From assembly GCF_002113125.1 (NCBI RefSeq), contig NZ_NEJP01000003.1:248001-312000 (forward strand): a stretch of DNA of 64,000 bases. The letters run 5' to 3'. Source of the DNA: Pseudomonas sp. B20(2017). Lineage in GTDB: Bacteria; Pseudomonadota; Gammaproteobacteria; Pseudomonadales; Pseudomonadaceae. Shown piece by piece: positions 57,051 to 64,000 of the stretch. Position 1 is the first letter of the stretch; each line of letters opens with the position of its first letter. The translations under genes and the position numbers were made by a program. Under the pieces are notes generated by a model that was given only the letters and a program-made list of their open reading frames with translations, searched no databases and was not told where the DNA came from.

Positions 57051-57928
57051 TGGCTCGATGGATATTGTGTTTGTGCCTTCTGATGAGTGCCACTGTCGCC
57101 AAGGCCGATGAGCGGGTGTTCTATCAGCCGCTGAATGTCGACGCCGGGCTGACCCAGGCGCAATGGCAAAAAATCTGGCAGGACACCGCCAAACAGGGCA
57201 CACGAACTGTGATTGTGCAGTGGACCGCCTATGGCGACTCGGACTTTGGCGGTGCCACTGGCTGGCTCGCCAACAGCCTGAAACTCGCTCAACGACAAGG
57301 TCTGCAACTGGTGCTCGGCCTGGCGATGGACCCGGCCTACTACCAGCGCATCGACGAACTGGACAGCGCCGGTCTCGGTGCGTACTGGCAGGCACAACTG
57401 GGGCAGTCCCTGGCCCAGCAACAGAAGCTGCGTCAGGATTGGAAACTGCCGGTCAGCGGTTGGTATCTGCCGCTGGAACTGGATGACCTTCACTTTCTGG
57501 CGGCAGATCGACGGGCCACGCTCCAGCACCAATTGAAAGACTTCGCGGCAAAACTGGACGCGCCACTGCATGTCAGCGCCTTCAGTGCCGGCAAGCTGGC
57601 TCCAGAGGTCAACGGGCAATGGTTGGGCGAATTGACGACATCCGGCACACAGGTCTGGTGGCAGGACGGCGCGGGCACCGCTCGTTTGGCACCGCTGGTG
57701 CGCAACGGTTACGCCACTGCACTCCCCTGCTCCGTAGGCATCGTGCGAGAAGCCTTTCACCAGGTGAGCCGCGAGGGTCAGCCGTTTCGCGCCGAGCCGG
57801 CCAGTCCGGATGCCAGCTCGCCTGGCTGCCATCAAAGTGCAGTGTTTTCCCTGCGTTATCGGCCGTGGGGAAAGGCGATTCTCGACAACCAACGCAAGCA
57901 TCAGGGCAGCGATGTACAAAACCATTGA
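57050..57928 (+). CDS. YbcH-like/DUF4434-type periplasmic protein of the Nfr system
   Basis: 292 residues. Signal peptide ARWILCLCLLMSATVAKA, then a TIM-barrel-like sequence resembling glycoside-hydrolase relatives: VFYQPLNVDAGLTQAQWQKI, TRTVIVQWTAYGDSD, QGLQLVLGLAMDPAYYQR, VSGWYLPLELDDLHF with acidic residues at a possible active site. E. coli carries a protein of similar length (YbcH, 296 residues) beside nfrAB. It may trim or help export the glycan. Its ATG overlaps the nfrA stop; its own end overlaps the next gene by 17 bases. Confidence 0.82.
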   Translation: MARWILCLCLLMSATVAKADERVFYQPLNVDAGLTQAQWQKIWQDTAKQGTRTVIVQWTAYGDSDFGGATGWLANSLKLAQRQGLQLVLGLAMDPAYYQRIDELDSAGLGAYWQAQLGQSLAQQQKLRQDWKLPVSGWYLPLELDDLHFLAADRRATLQHQLKDFAAKLDAPLHVSAFSAGKLAPEVNGQWLGELTTSGTQVWWQDGAGTARLAPLVRNGYATALPCSVGIVREAFHQVSREGQPFRAEPASPDASSPGCHQSAVFSLRYRPWGKAILDNQRKHQGSDVQNH

Positions 57929-58988
57929 AGACGAAGTCCTGAAGAAAACTGCGCCCGCTGAAGTGTGGGAAGAGTTCATTCAACATGAGTTCGAGCGGCT
58001 CCACACGTTCTGCCTGCTGATTTATCTGGCGAGCATGGGCATCTGGCTGGCTTTCGATTTGATCGTCAGTTTCCTCGGTGATCAGGATTTTACCTGGCGC
58101 TCCATGGTTTTCATCGCTGCGTTCGCGATCATTGCCGTGGTACTGATGTTTACCCGCAAGGCTCGGCATTTCGACTGGTTGAACCTGACGTTCGTGGCGA
58201 TCATCACAATGGGCATCAGGATGGTGATCGATGGTCTGCCGCCTTCCTTTCACGGGATCTGGCTGGTCCTGGCCGCCGCCACCACGCTGTACAGCGCGTC
58301 AGTGCTGCCGCTCAGTCGCTGGTCGTTCTTCACCGCTCAAGTCATCACCTGGCTGATGCTCAATCCGTTCATGCACACCGGCATCGACCTGCTTGAACTC
58401 AAAGGCGTGATGACCATCGCCTACAGCGTGTTTCTCTGTGCGTTGACGATCTATACGTTTTTGAAGCTGCGCGAGGCCAAGCTCTACAACTACATCATGT
58501 CCAAACTGCTGCTGGACCAGGCCTACAACGACACCCTCACCGAAATCCCCAATCGTCGCTCGTTTATGACCCGCGCCGGAAAAACCCTGCAAGCCGTACC
58601 GCGCGAGCATGACCATTACCTGGCGATGATCGACATCGACAACTTCAAGAAAGTGAATGATGTGTACGGCCACGATATCGGCGATGAGGTGCTCAAGCGC
58701 ATCGCCGCCGACATCAAAACCGTGATGTCACGCTTCGAATACGCACGACTGGGCGGTGAGGAGTTTGCGATCTATCTGGCCGGTGTGCGCCGCGAGGATG
58801 TCGAGGCGCTGGCCGGGGAATTGTGCCGGGTGGTGCGTGAGCAACCGACCCGGCACCCTGTGACCATCAGCATCGGTCTGGCCCGGGTCGAGGACGGCGA
58901 CACCCTCAACCAGGCGCTGATCAAGGCTGACGAAGCATTGTACGAGTCAAAGCATACCGGCAAGGACCGGTACACTTTTCATCAGTGA
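57912..58988 (+). CDS. Membrane-bound diguanylate cyclase (GGDEF)
   Basis: 358 residues. About six transmembrane helices in the first 190 residues (LLIYLASMGIWLAFDLIVSF; MVFIAAFAIIAVVLMFT; GVMTIAYSVFLCALTIYTFL), then a GGDEF domain with active-site RLGGEEFAIYL and conserved DxLTxxxNRR (NDTLTEIPNRRSF) and D-x-D-x-FKKVND. The RxxD inhibitory site five residues before GGEEF is missing (MSRF), so product inhibition is unlikely. Placement in the nfr operon suggests it supplies the c-di-GMP read by the NfrB MshEN domains, the role played by DgcJ in E. coli. ATG 57912 lies within the end of the upstream gene. Confidence 0.93.
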   Translation: MYKTIEDEVLKKTAPAEVWEEFIQHEFERLHTFCLLIYLASMGIWLAFDLIVSFLGDQDFTWRSMVFIAAFAIIAVVLMFTRKARHFDWLNLTFVAIITMGIRMVIDGLPPSFHGIWLVLAAATTLYSASVLPLSRWSFFTAQVITWLMLNPFMHTGIDLLELKGVMTIAYSVFLCALTIYTFLKLREAKLYNYIMSKLLLDQAYNDTLTEIPNRRSFMTRAGKTLQAVPREHDHYLAMIDIDNFKKVNDVYGHDIGDEVLKRIAADIKTVMSRFEYARLGGEEFAIYLAGVRREDVEALAGELCRVVREQPTRHPVTISIGLARVEDGDTLNQALIKADEALYESKHTGKDRYTFHQ

Positions 58989-58993
58989 GGCCG

Positions 58994-60550
58994 TCAGGCC
59001 TCACGCACCAGCAACACCCGCGTCACGCGACGCTCTTCGACCGCCATCACGGTCATGCCCCAGCCTTCATGTTCCAGTCGATCGCCCTTCATCGGCAGGC
59101 GATCCAGCAGGCTCATCACCAGTCCGGCAAGGGTCTGGTAATCCTCGGTGGGCTCGGCGCGAAAACCGGTGTGCTCGCGGATGCGGTTCAGGTTCAGCGC
59201 ACCGTTGACGATAAACCCGCCCTGCTCCTCGACCACGTCCGGGCCGGCGATTTCGCTGGCGTCCGGCAGTTCACCGGCAATCGATTCGAGAATGTCGGTC
59301 ATGGTCAACACGCCCACAAAGTCACCGAACTCATTCACCACAAAGGCAATGTGGGTCGAAGCCGCACGCATTTGCTCCAGTGCGTTGAGGATCGAATAAC
59401 TGTCCAGCAGATTGACGGTCTTGCGTGCCAGGTGTTCAAGGTTCGGCTCGTTGCCGGCCAGATATTCCTTGAGCAGTTCCTTCTTGTGCACGAAGCCCAG
59501 CGGTTCATCCACCGCACCGTTGCGAATCAGTGGCAGGCGCGAGTAGGACGAATGCATCAACCGCGTACGAATAGCCTCCGCGTCGTCGGCCAGATCAATG
59601 TGGTCGACATCGGCGCGCACCGTCATCAAGGCGCGAATCGGTCGCTCGGCCAATTGCAGCACGCCGCTGATCATCACCCGCTCGCGACGGTCGAACAGCT
59701 CCGCACTCGGGGCTTCACCGTTATCCAGCAAGTCGGAAATTTCTTCGCCAACTTCTTCTACCGCCAGTTTGCGCCCCCCCAGCAGACGCATCACCGCATG
59801 GGCCGTGCGTTCACGCATCGGGCGCAAGCCCTGCATCGAGCGCTTGCGACGAGCGCGGGCGATCTGGTTGAAAATCTCGATCAGGATCGAGAAACCAATG
59901 GCCGCGTACAGGTAACCTTTCGGGATGTGGAAACCCAGGCCTTCGGCAGTCAGGGCAAAACCGATCATCATCAGGAAGCCCAGACACAGCATGATCACCG
60001 TCGGGTGGGCGTTGACGAAGCGAGTCAGCGGCTTGCTGGCAACAATCATGACACCGATGGAAACGATCACCGCGATCATCATCACCGCCAGTTCATCGAC
60101 CATGCCCACGGCGGTAATCACCGCGTCCAGGGAAAACACCGCATCGAGCACGACGATCTGCGCCACGATCGGCCAGAACAGCGCATAAGCGGTGTTGGTC
60201 GAGCGCTCGCCGATATGGCCTTCCAGCCGTTCGTGCAACTCCATGGTCGCCTTGAACAACAGGAACACACCACCGAACAGCATGATCAGGTCACGGCCGG
60301 AGAAACTCTTGCCGAACACTTCGAACAACGGTGCCGTGAGGGTGACCAGCCAGGAAATACTCGCCAGCAGGCCCAAACGCATGATCAGCGCCAGGCTCAA
60401 ACCGATGATCCGTGCACGATCGCGCTGATGAGGCGGCAATTTGTCCGCCAGGATCGCGATGAACACCAGGTTGTCGATACCCAGCACCAGTTCCAGCACG
60501 ATCAGTGTCAACAAGCCCAGCCATGCCGTGGGATCCGCTAACCATTCCAT
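58994..60550 (-). CDS. TerC family membrane protein with CBS and CorC/HlyC domains
   Basis: 518 residues. TerC domain at about 1-220 with [20 protein letters not shown] and the second acidic helix [20 protein letters not shown], a CBS pair at about 305-430 ([40 protein letters not shown]), and a CorC_HlyC C-terminal domain ([13 protein letters not shown]). This is the YoaE/YegH layout, thought to move metal ions, possibly manganese or calcium for secreted proteins. Convergent with the cyclase gene, five bases apart. The 295 bases before it (60551-60845) contain no convincing gene. Confidence 0.92.
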   Translation of the reverse strand: MEWLADPTAWLGLLTLIVLELVLGIDNLVFIAILADKLPPHQRDRARIIGLSLALIMRLGLLASISWLVTLTAPLFEVFGKSFSGRDLIMLFGGVFLLFKATMELHERLEGHIGERSTNTAYALFWPIVAQIVVLDAVFSLDAVITAVGMVDELAVMMIAVIVSIGVMIVASKPLTRFVNAHPTVIMLCLGFLMMIGFALTAEGLGFHIPKGYLYAAIGFSILIEIFNQIARARRKRSMQGLRPMRERTAHAVMRLLGGRKLAVEEVGEEISDLLDNGEAPSAELFDRRERVMISGVLQLAERPIRALMTVRADVDHIDLADDAEAIRTRLMHSSYSRLPLIRNGAVDEPLGFVHKKELLKEYLAGNEPNLEHLARKTVNLLDSYSILNALEQMRAASTHIAFVVNEFGDFVGVLTMTDILESIAGELPDASEIAGPDVVEEQGGFIVNGALNLNRIREHTGFRAEPTEDYQTLAGLVMSLLDRLPMKGDRLEHEGWGMTVMAVEERRVTRVLLVREA

Positions 60551-60845
60551 AATCTGTCTCTATCTCTCTTCAGTGAATTCAGGCTGCCGGACACGGCAAA
60601 GCGCGGCGCGAAAGCTCAAAGGCTGCGCCAACAACGATAGACGGGTGTCGGAAAACTGGATGTTGCGAGTGCGTCAAGACCGCGCCGTGGCGCGAGAGGA
60701 ACGGGGTTCTTTGAATAGAACTGGGAGGCTCCGAGAGGGTGTTCATGCAAATCCTGAATGAAAAAAGGCCTTGAAGCGTACAGGCTCAGATGACTTTTCC
60801 TACAGCTGGAAATCATTTCAAAATCTGTACGCCCTCCGCATCATT

Positions 60846-61256
60846 TCAGGAATCGGGGTAGATAGAAGCCAGAACCCGGTCGGCATTCGCACCACAGCTC
60901 ATGCCTTCAGGCTTGGATTGAATGTTCTCGATCACCTCCAGTAGCCGCGCCTTGCTTTGGGCCAGATGCTGTTGCATGACTTCGATCTGTTCGACCTTAC
61001 GCGTCAGGCCTGCCACCAGTTCATCGTGCTTGAATTCACCGGTTCCGGCGGCCGGCAACAACTGCTTGAGCTCTTCCAGGGAAAAACCGGCCTGCTGGGC
61101 GCTGCGGATGATATTCAGAGTTTGCAACACTTGTGGCGGGTAACGTCGGTAGCCATTACCCTGGCGCTCCACTTTGGGAATCAGACCCTGGGCCTCGTAA
61201 AAGCGAATACTCGAAGCGCTCAAGCCACTCTGCTGCGCCAATTCACCGATTTTCAT
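60846..61256 (-). CDS. MerR family transcriptional regulator
   Basis: 136 residues. MerR HTH at the N-terminus (KIGELAQQSGLSASSIRFYE, AQGLIPKVERQGNGYRRYPP), helical linker and a long dimerisation coil (LVAGLTRKVEQIEVMQQHLA). Only one cysteine (GMSCGAN) lies in the C-terminal part, so it is not a standard metal sensor. ATG 61256 has GAGG five bases upstream. Divergent from an OYE-type oxidoreductase; a perfect palindrome in a 19-base promoter spacer lies between them. Confidence 0.9.
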   Translation of the reverse strand: MKIGELAQQSGLSASSIRFYEAQGLIPKVERQGNGYRRYPPQVLQTLNIIRSAQQAGFSLEELKQLLPAAGTGEFKHDELVAGLTRKVEQIEVMQQHLAQSKARLLEVIENIQSKPEGMSCGANADRVLASIYPDS

Positions 61257-61276
61257 TTCAGCCTCGACTTGCCCGC

Positions 61277-61307
61277 TTGACATTAAAGTTAACTTTAAGC
61301 TTAGCCT
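61277..61307 (+). promoter_or_regulatory. MerR-type promoter with palindromic operator
   Basis: A -35 TTGACA at 61277-61282 and a weak -10 TAGCCT at 61302-61307 are 19 bases apart, the over-long spacing that MerR activators correct by twisting DNA. The spacer holds the perfect 16-base palindrome TTAAAGTTAACTTTAA (61283-61298). It reads toward the oxidoreductase gene. Confidence 0.72.
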
Positions 61308-61335
61308 CTCTCCATCACTGATGAGGAGTCAAGCA

Positions 61336-62559
61336 ATGTCGCCCTTCCGGATTTTGAATCTGCCCAACGGTCAGACCCTCGGCAACCGTATCGCCAAAGC
61401 CGCCATGGAAGAAAACCTCGCGGATCGTGAGCAGGCACCTTCGCGTGAACTGTTCCGCTTGTATCAAGCCTGGGCCGACGGCGGTGCCGGCTTGCTGCTG
61501 ACCGGTAACGTCATGATCGACCGCCGCGCCATGACCGGACCCGGTGGCGTGGTGCTCGAAGATGAACGGTATCTGGACCGCTTCCGCCAATGGGCCGAAA
61601 TTGCCCGCAGCGGCGGCGCGCAGGTCTGGGTCCAACTCAATCACCCCGGCCGCCAGACCTTTGCCAACATGGGCCAGCAAGCACTGGCGCCGTCGGCGGT
61701 GGCCCTGGAGATGGGTTCGTTCTCAAAACTGTTCGCCGAGCCCAAGCCGATGACCGAGGACGACATCGAAGAGGTTATTCAACGTTTCGCAAAAAGCGCC
61801 GCGCTTGCCGAAAAGGCCGGATTCACCGGGGTGCAGATCCACGCTGCCCACGGCTATCTGCTCAGCCAGTTTCTCTCGCCGCTGACCAACCGCCGCACTG
61901 ACCGCTGGGGTGGTTCGCTGGAAAATCGCGCACGGTTGTTGCTGTCGGTAATCGAGGCGGTGCGTCAGGCGGTGTCGCCGCAGTTCTGCGTGGCGGTGAA
62001 ACTCAATTCGGCGGACTTCCAGCGCGGCGGTTTCGACACCGACGATGCGCGACAGGTGATCGAATGGCTCAACGAACAGCCGATCGACCTGCTGGAATTG
62101 TCCGGCGGCAGCTACGAAGCCCCGGCGATGCAAGGCGAAGCGCGTGACGGACGCACCCTCGCCCGCGAGGCGTTCTTTCTGGAAATGGCCAGTGAACTGG
62201 CCAGTGTGGCGCGCATGCCGGTGATGGTCACCGGCGGTATCCGCCGCTTGCCCGTGGTCGAACAAGTGCTCGATAGCGGCATCGACATGGCCGGCATTGC
62301 CACGGCGCTGGCCATTGAACCGAGCCTGGTCAAGCATTGGCGCGAAGGTCGGGACAGTCAGCCGCAACTGCCGCCGATCCGCTGGAAACGCAAACCACTG
62401 GCGGCGCTGGCAAACATGGCCGTCGTGCGTTTTCAGATGCATCGCCTGAGTCGTGGACGCAAACCGCATCCCGAAGTGTCGGCACTCTGGGCGCTGATTC
62501 GCGACAGGTTGTACCTGAGTCGCCGTACGCGCCAATACCGCCAGGCGATGGACGTGTAA
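61336..62559 (+). CDS. NADH:flavin oxidoreductase, Old Yellow Enzyme-like
   Basis: 407 residues. FMN-binding barrel: LPNGQTLGNRIAKAAMEENL, VWVQLNHPGRQTF, catalytic His pair in VQIHAAHGYLLSQFLSPLTN, RTDRWGGSLENRARLLLSVI, and the C-terminal phosphate loop VMVTGGIRRLP. Lacks the iron-sulfur domain of 2,4-dienoyl-CoA reductases. Reduces electrophilic alkenes or nitro compounds; the true substrate is unknown. GAGGAG lies seven bases before the ATG. Probably activated by the divergent MerR protein. Confidence 0.92.
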   Translation: MSPFRILNLPNGQTLGNRIAKAAMEENLADREQAPSRELFRLYQAWADGGAGLLLTGNVMIDRRAMTGPGGVVLEDERYLDRFRQWAEIARSGGAQVWVQLNHPGRQTFANMGQQALAPSAVALEMGSFSKLFAEPKPMTEDDIEEVIQRFAKSAALAEKAGFTGVQIHAAHGYLLSQFLSPLTNRRTDRWGGSLENRARLLLSVIEAVRQAVSPQFCVAVKLNSADFQRGGFDTDDARQVIEWLNEQPIDLLELSGGSYEAPAMQGEARDGRTLAREAFFLEMASELASVARMPVMVTGGIRRLPVVEQVLDSGIDMAGIATALAIEPSLVKHWREGRDSQPQLPPIRWKRKPLAALANMAVVRFQMHRLSRGRKPHPEVSALWALIRDRLYLSRRTRQYRQAMDV

Positions 62560-62614
62560 ATGGTTGGCGTCCGCGCCGGCTCGCGCGGGTAACTGTTCTG
62601 GTCACGGAGACAGC

Positions 62615-63355
62615 TCAGACGGTCAACAACTCGTCGAGATGCCGGTAATCAGCTTTCAGGGCCGTCGCCAACTGCTTCGCCCGACCCAGACGAATCGACC
62701 CGCGCTCGATATCGATCAACAAGCCCGGGCAGGCCAGCGCCGGCAAACCTGCGATATCTTTCAAGCGGCCATCCGTGAGCAGCAGTAATCGCTGCTGCTC
62801 GGCGGGGAAGCGTTTGCGGCGCACCGCGAGCCATTGCCCGGCCTCGGACAACGCCGCCAGCAGCGGCGTACCGCCGCCCGCCCCCAGACCTTCGAGCCAT
62901 GTGTGCAATCCGCTGGAAGCTTTCAAGCCTTGCACCTGCCATTTCGGCACCGCGCCGCTTGCAGTCAACAACGCAAGGCGCGCCCGCTGCCGGTAAGCGT
63001 CGTCGAACAGTTGCGCGAGTACGCCCTTGGCATCGCTCAATGCTTGATGGCGACGGGTCGAGGCCGAAGCGTCGACGATCACCAGCCACAGCTCATGAGG
63101 CGTACGGGTGCGCAGTTGAAACAGCAAATCCGCCCGGGTTTTCGGACGGCCATTGAGCAAGGTTCCGGGCCAGTTCACCGAGCCACTGCGAGCCGCGTGA
63201 CGTTTGCCCTGCCGACCGTTATCGAGGCATCCGGCGCGGGGTCTGGCATTCGCCCCCGCGTCGGATCGGGGGCGAATGCCTATGGCTTTTTTGGCCAGGT
63301 CGGCACTTCGCGGCGCGTGCCGGTAGCGAGTGCCGGAGCCGGCATTTCTCCCCAC
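62615..63355 (-). CDS. VWA-domain subunit of a chelatase-like complex (ChlD/BchD-like)
   Basis: Up to 246 residues from a GTG at 63355; the start is uncertain because the first 60 residues are low-complexity and overlap the upstream gene by 76 bases. The VWA domain is clear: [20 protein letters not shown] with the DxSxS metal site, [20 protein letters not shown], and [15 protein letters not shown]. Together with the AAA+ gene before it, this is the magnesium/cobalt-chelatase-like pair found near cobN in pseudomonads. A later GTG near residue 60 ([10 protein letters not shown]) is an alternative start. Confidence 0.8.
   Translation of the reverse strand: MGRNAGSGTRYRHAPRSADLAKKAIGIRPRSDAGANARPRAGCLDNGRQGKRHAARSGSVNWPGTLLNGRPKTRADLLFQLRTRTPHELWLVIVDASASTRRHQALSDAKGVLAQLFDDAYRQRARLALLTASGAVPKWQVQGLKASSGLHTWLEGLGAGGGTPLLAALSEAGQWLAVRRKRFPAEQQRLLLLTDGRLKDIAGLPALACPGLLIDIERGSIRLGRAKQLATALKADYRHLDELLTV
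63245..63280 (-). other. Strong hairpin at the junction of the chelatase-like genes
   Basis: GGCATTCGCCCCCG (63245-63258) and CGGGGGCGAATGCC (63267-63280) are perfect 14-base complements with an eight-base loop. The hairpin begins at the stop codon of the AAA+ gene and lies inside the reading frame assigned to the VWA gene. No T run follows. Confidence 0.85.
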
Positions 63356-64000
63356 TGGCCCTGCCCTTCACTCGGCTCGGTCTGAGTGCCGGAAGGTGAT
63401 TGTGCCGGTGGCTGCGTACTCGTCGGAGACTGTTCGCGGCGACGATGACGCAGTGCAAATTCGGCCACGGCATCGATGTCTTGCTCGGCGATGGCTTCGG
63501 CGCCGCGCCATGCCGCATGGGCCCGCGCCGCACGCAGCCAGACCAGGTCGGCGCGCAAACCGTCGACGCCTGCCGCAAAGCAGCGCTCGGTGATCTGCGC
63601 CAGCGCCGCGTCATCCAGCGGGATACCCGGTAAAACCTTGCGGGCATTCTCGCAGCGCTCGCGCAGGGCTTTCTGCTCGGTTTCCCACTGAGCACAGAAC
63701 GCCTGCGGATCGCTGTCGAAATCCAGCCGACGACGAATGATCTGACCACGTTCGACCGGCGCCGTGTGGCCACTGAGCGCGACATTCAGGCCGAAACGAT
63801 CCAGCAATTGCGGCCGCAATTCCCCCTCTTCCGGGTTCATCGTGCCAATCAGTACGAACTTCGCCGAATGCCGATGGGAAATGCCGTCGCGCTCGATCAG
63901 GTTGGTGCCGCTGGCAGCCACATCAAGCAGCAGATCCACCAGATGATCCGGCAGCAAATTCACTTCATCGACATACAACACACCGCCGTCAGCCTTGGCC
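63280..64000 (-). CDS. AAA+ ATPase subunit of a chelatase-like complex (ChlI/BchI-like), truncated by the window edge
   Basis: About 240 C-terminal residues are visible. Walker B region [20 protein letters not shown], sensor-1 [20 protein letters not shown] with the arginine finger, and the ChlI lid ([20 protein letters not shown]). The tail after RHRRREQSP is proline- and glutamine-rich, a linker like that between the I and D subunits. The Walker A part lies beyond the right edge. Works with the VWA protein, probably in metal insertion into a cobalamin precursor (context from related genomes). Confidence 0.92.
   Translation of the reverse strand, partial: AKADGGVLYVDEVNLLPDHLVDLLLDVAASGTNLIERDGISHRHSAKFVLIGTMNPEEGELRPQLLDRFGLNVALSGHTAPVERGQIIRRRLDFDSDPQAFCAQWETEQKALRERCENARKVLPGIPLDDAALAQITERCFAAGVDGLRADLVWLRAARAHAAWRGAEAIAEQDIDAVAEFALRHRRREQSPTSTQPPAQSPSGTQTEPSEGQGQWGEMPAPALATGTRREVPTWPKKP

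Noticed and set aside
58985..60541. 518-codon open frame on the plus strand
   Set aside because: Antisense shadow of the TerC/CBS/CorC gene, rich in His, Gln and Arg, no recognisable domain.
60616..60816. 66-codon open frame before the TerC gene
   Set aside because: No ribosome binding site, no family resemblance and unlikely codon use; treated as non-coding.

Overview
The window is a stretch of a Pseudomonas chromosome, most like the P. fluorescens group. The evidence is the gacA-uvrC-pgsA-tRNA(Gly/Cys/Leu) block in its usual order, the copies of the fluorescent-pseudomonad REP motif (GTGGGAGCGAGCTTGCTCGC type), the high GC at third codon positions, and families such as HbcR, YejABEF, FUSC and the NfrAB cluster. 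No rRNA, CRISPR array, prophage or intact insertion sequence was seen. Function calls come from reading motifs and from recalled family knowledge; no search was run.

Layout. 1-4.7 kb (minus strand): the start of a two-partner-secretion transporter, a small protein joining a Phd-like segment to the N-terminal domain of an IS5-type transposase, and a three-gene exported redox group (Tat-exported PLP enzyme, Tat-exported lactone/alditol-type FAD oxidase, lipoprotein cytochrome c). 5-12.3 kb: GapN-type dehydrogenase, FUSC protein, O-acyltransferase, a DMT exporter divergent from an Lrp-type regulator, YceK-like lipoprotein and a BAX-inhibitor-1 protein. 12.4-14.2 kb: tRNA-Ser, a decayed patch with two pseudogenes, then tRNA-Leu, tRNA-Cys and tRNA-Gly. 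14.2-17.9 kb: pgsA, uvrC, gacA and a GNAT acetyltransferase. 18.0-19.6 kb: a DAHP synthase gene preceded by two tandem aromatic-rich leader peptides, with a strong terminator between them. 19.6-28 kb: a three-repeat surface-type protein, a lipase, a parvulin and the yejABEF peptide transporter. 28-34 kb: a 3-hydroxybutyrate catabolic unit (sigma-54 activator, GntP permease, dehydrogenase, acetoacetate-CoA ligase) with repeated palindromic sites and a -24/-12 promoter. 34-38 kb: a 1,284-residue protein of unknown function, possibly toxin-like. 38-42.2 kb: PilU-type ATPase, hybrid histidine kinase and a second parvulin. 42.3-48.9 kb: a probable D-glucosaminate catabolic cluster (ABC transporter, RidA, IclR regulator, PLP dehydratase, KDG kinase). 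49-50.4 kb: a RelE/Phd toxin-antitoxin pair and a thioredoxin-like protein. 50.5-59 kb: wecB-nfrB-nfrA-ybcH-like-diguanylate cyclase, matching the c-di-GMP-controlled N4-glycan receptor pathway of E. coli gathered in one operon. 59-64 kb: TerC/CBS/CorC membrane protein, a MerR regulator divergent from an OYE-type flavin oxidoreductase, and the VWA and AAA+ subunits of a chelatase-like pair, the latter cut by the window edge.

The observations most worth following are the tandem aromatic leaders, the complete NfrAB-type glycan operon with four MshEN-like motifs in NfrB, the exported PLP-enzyme/FAD-oxidase/cytochrome trio, the large unknown protein at 34-38 kb, and several palindromic operators that fit the adjacent regulators.
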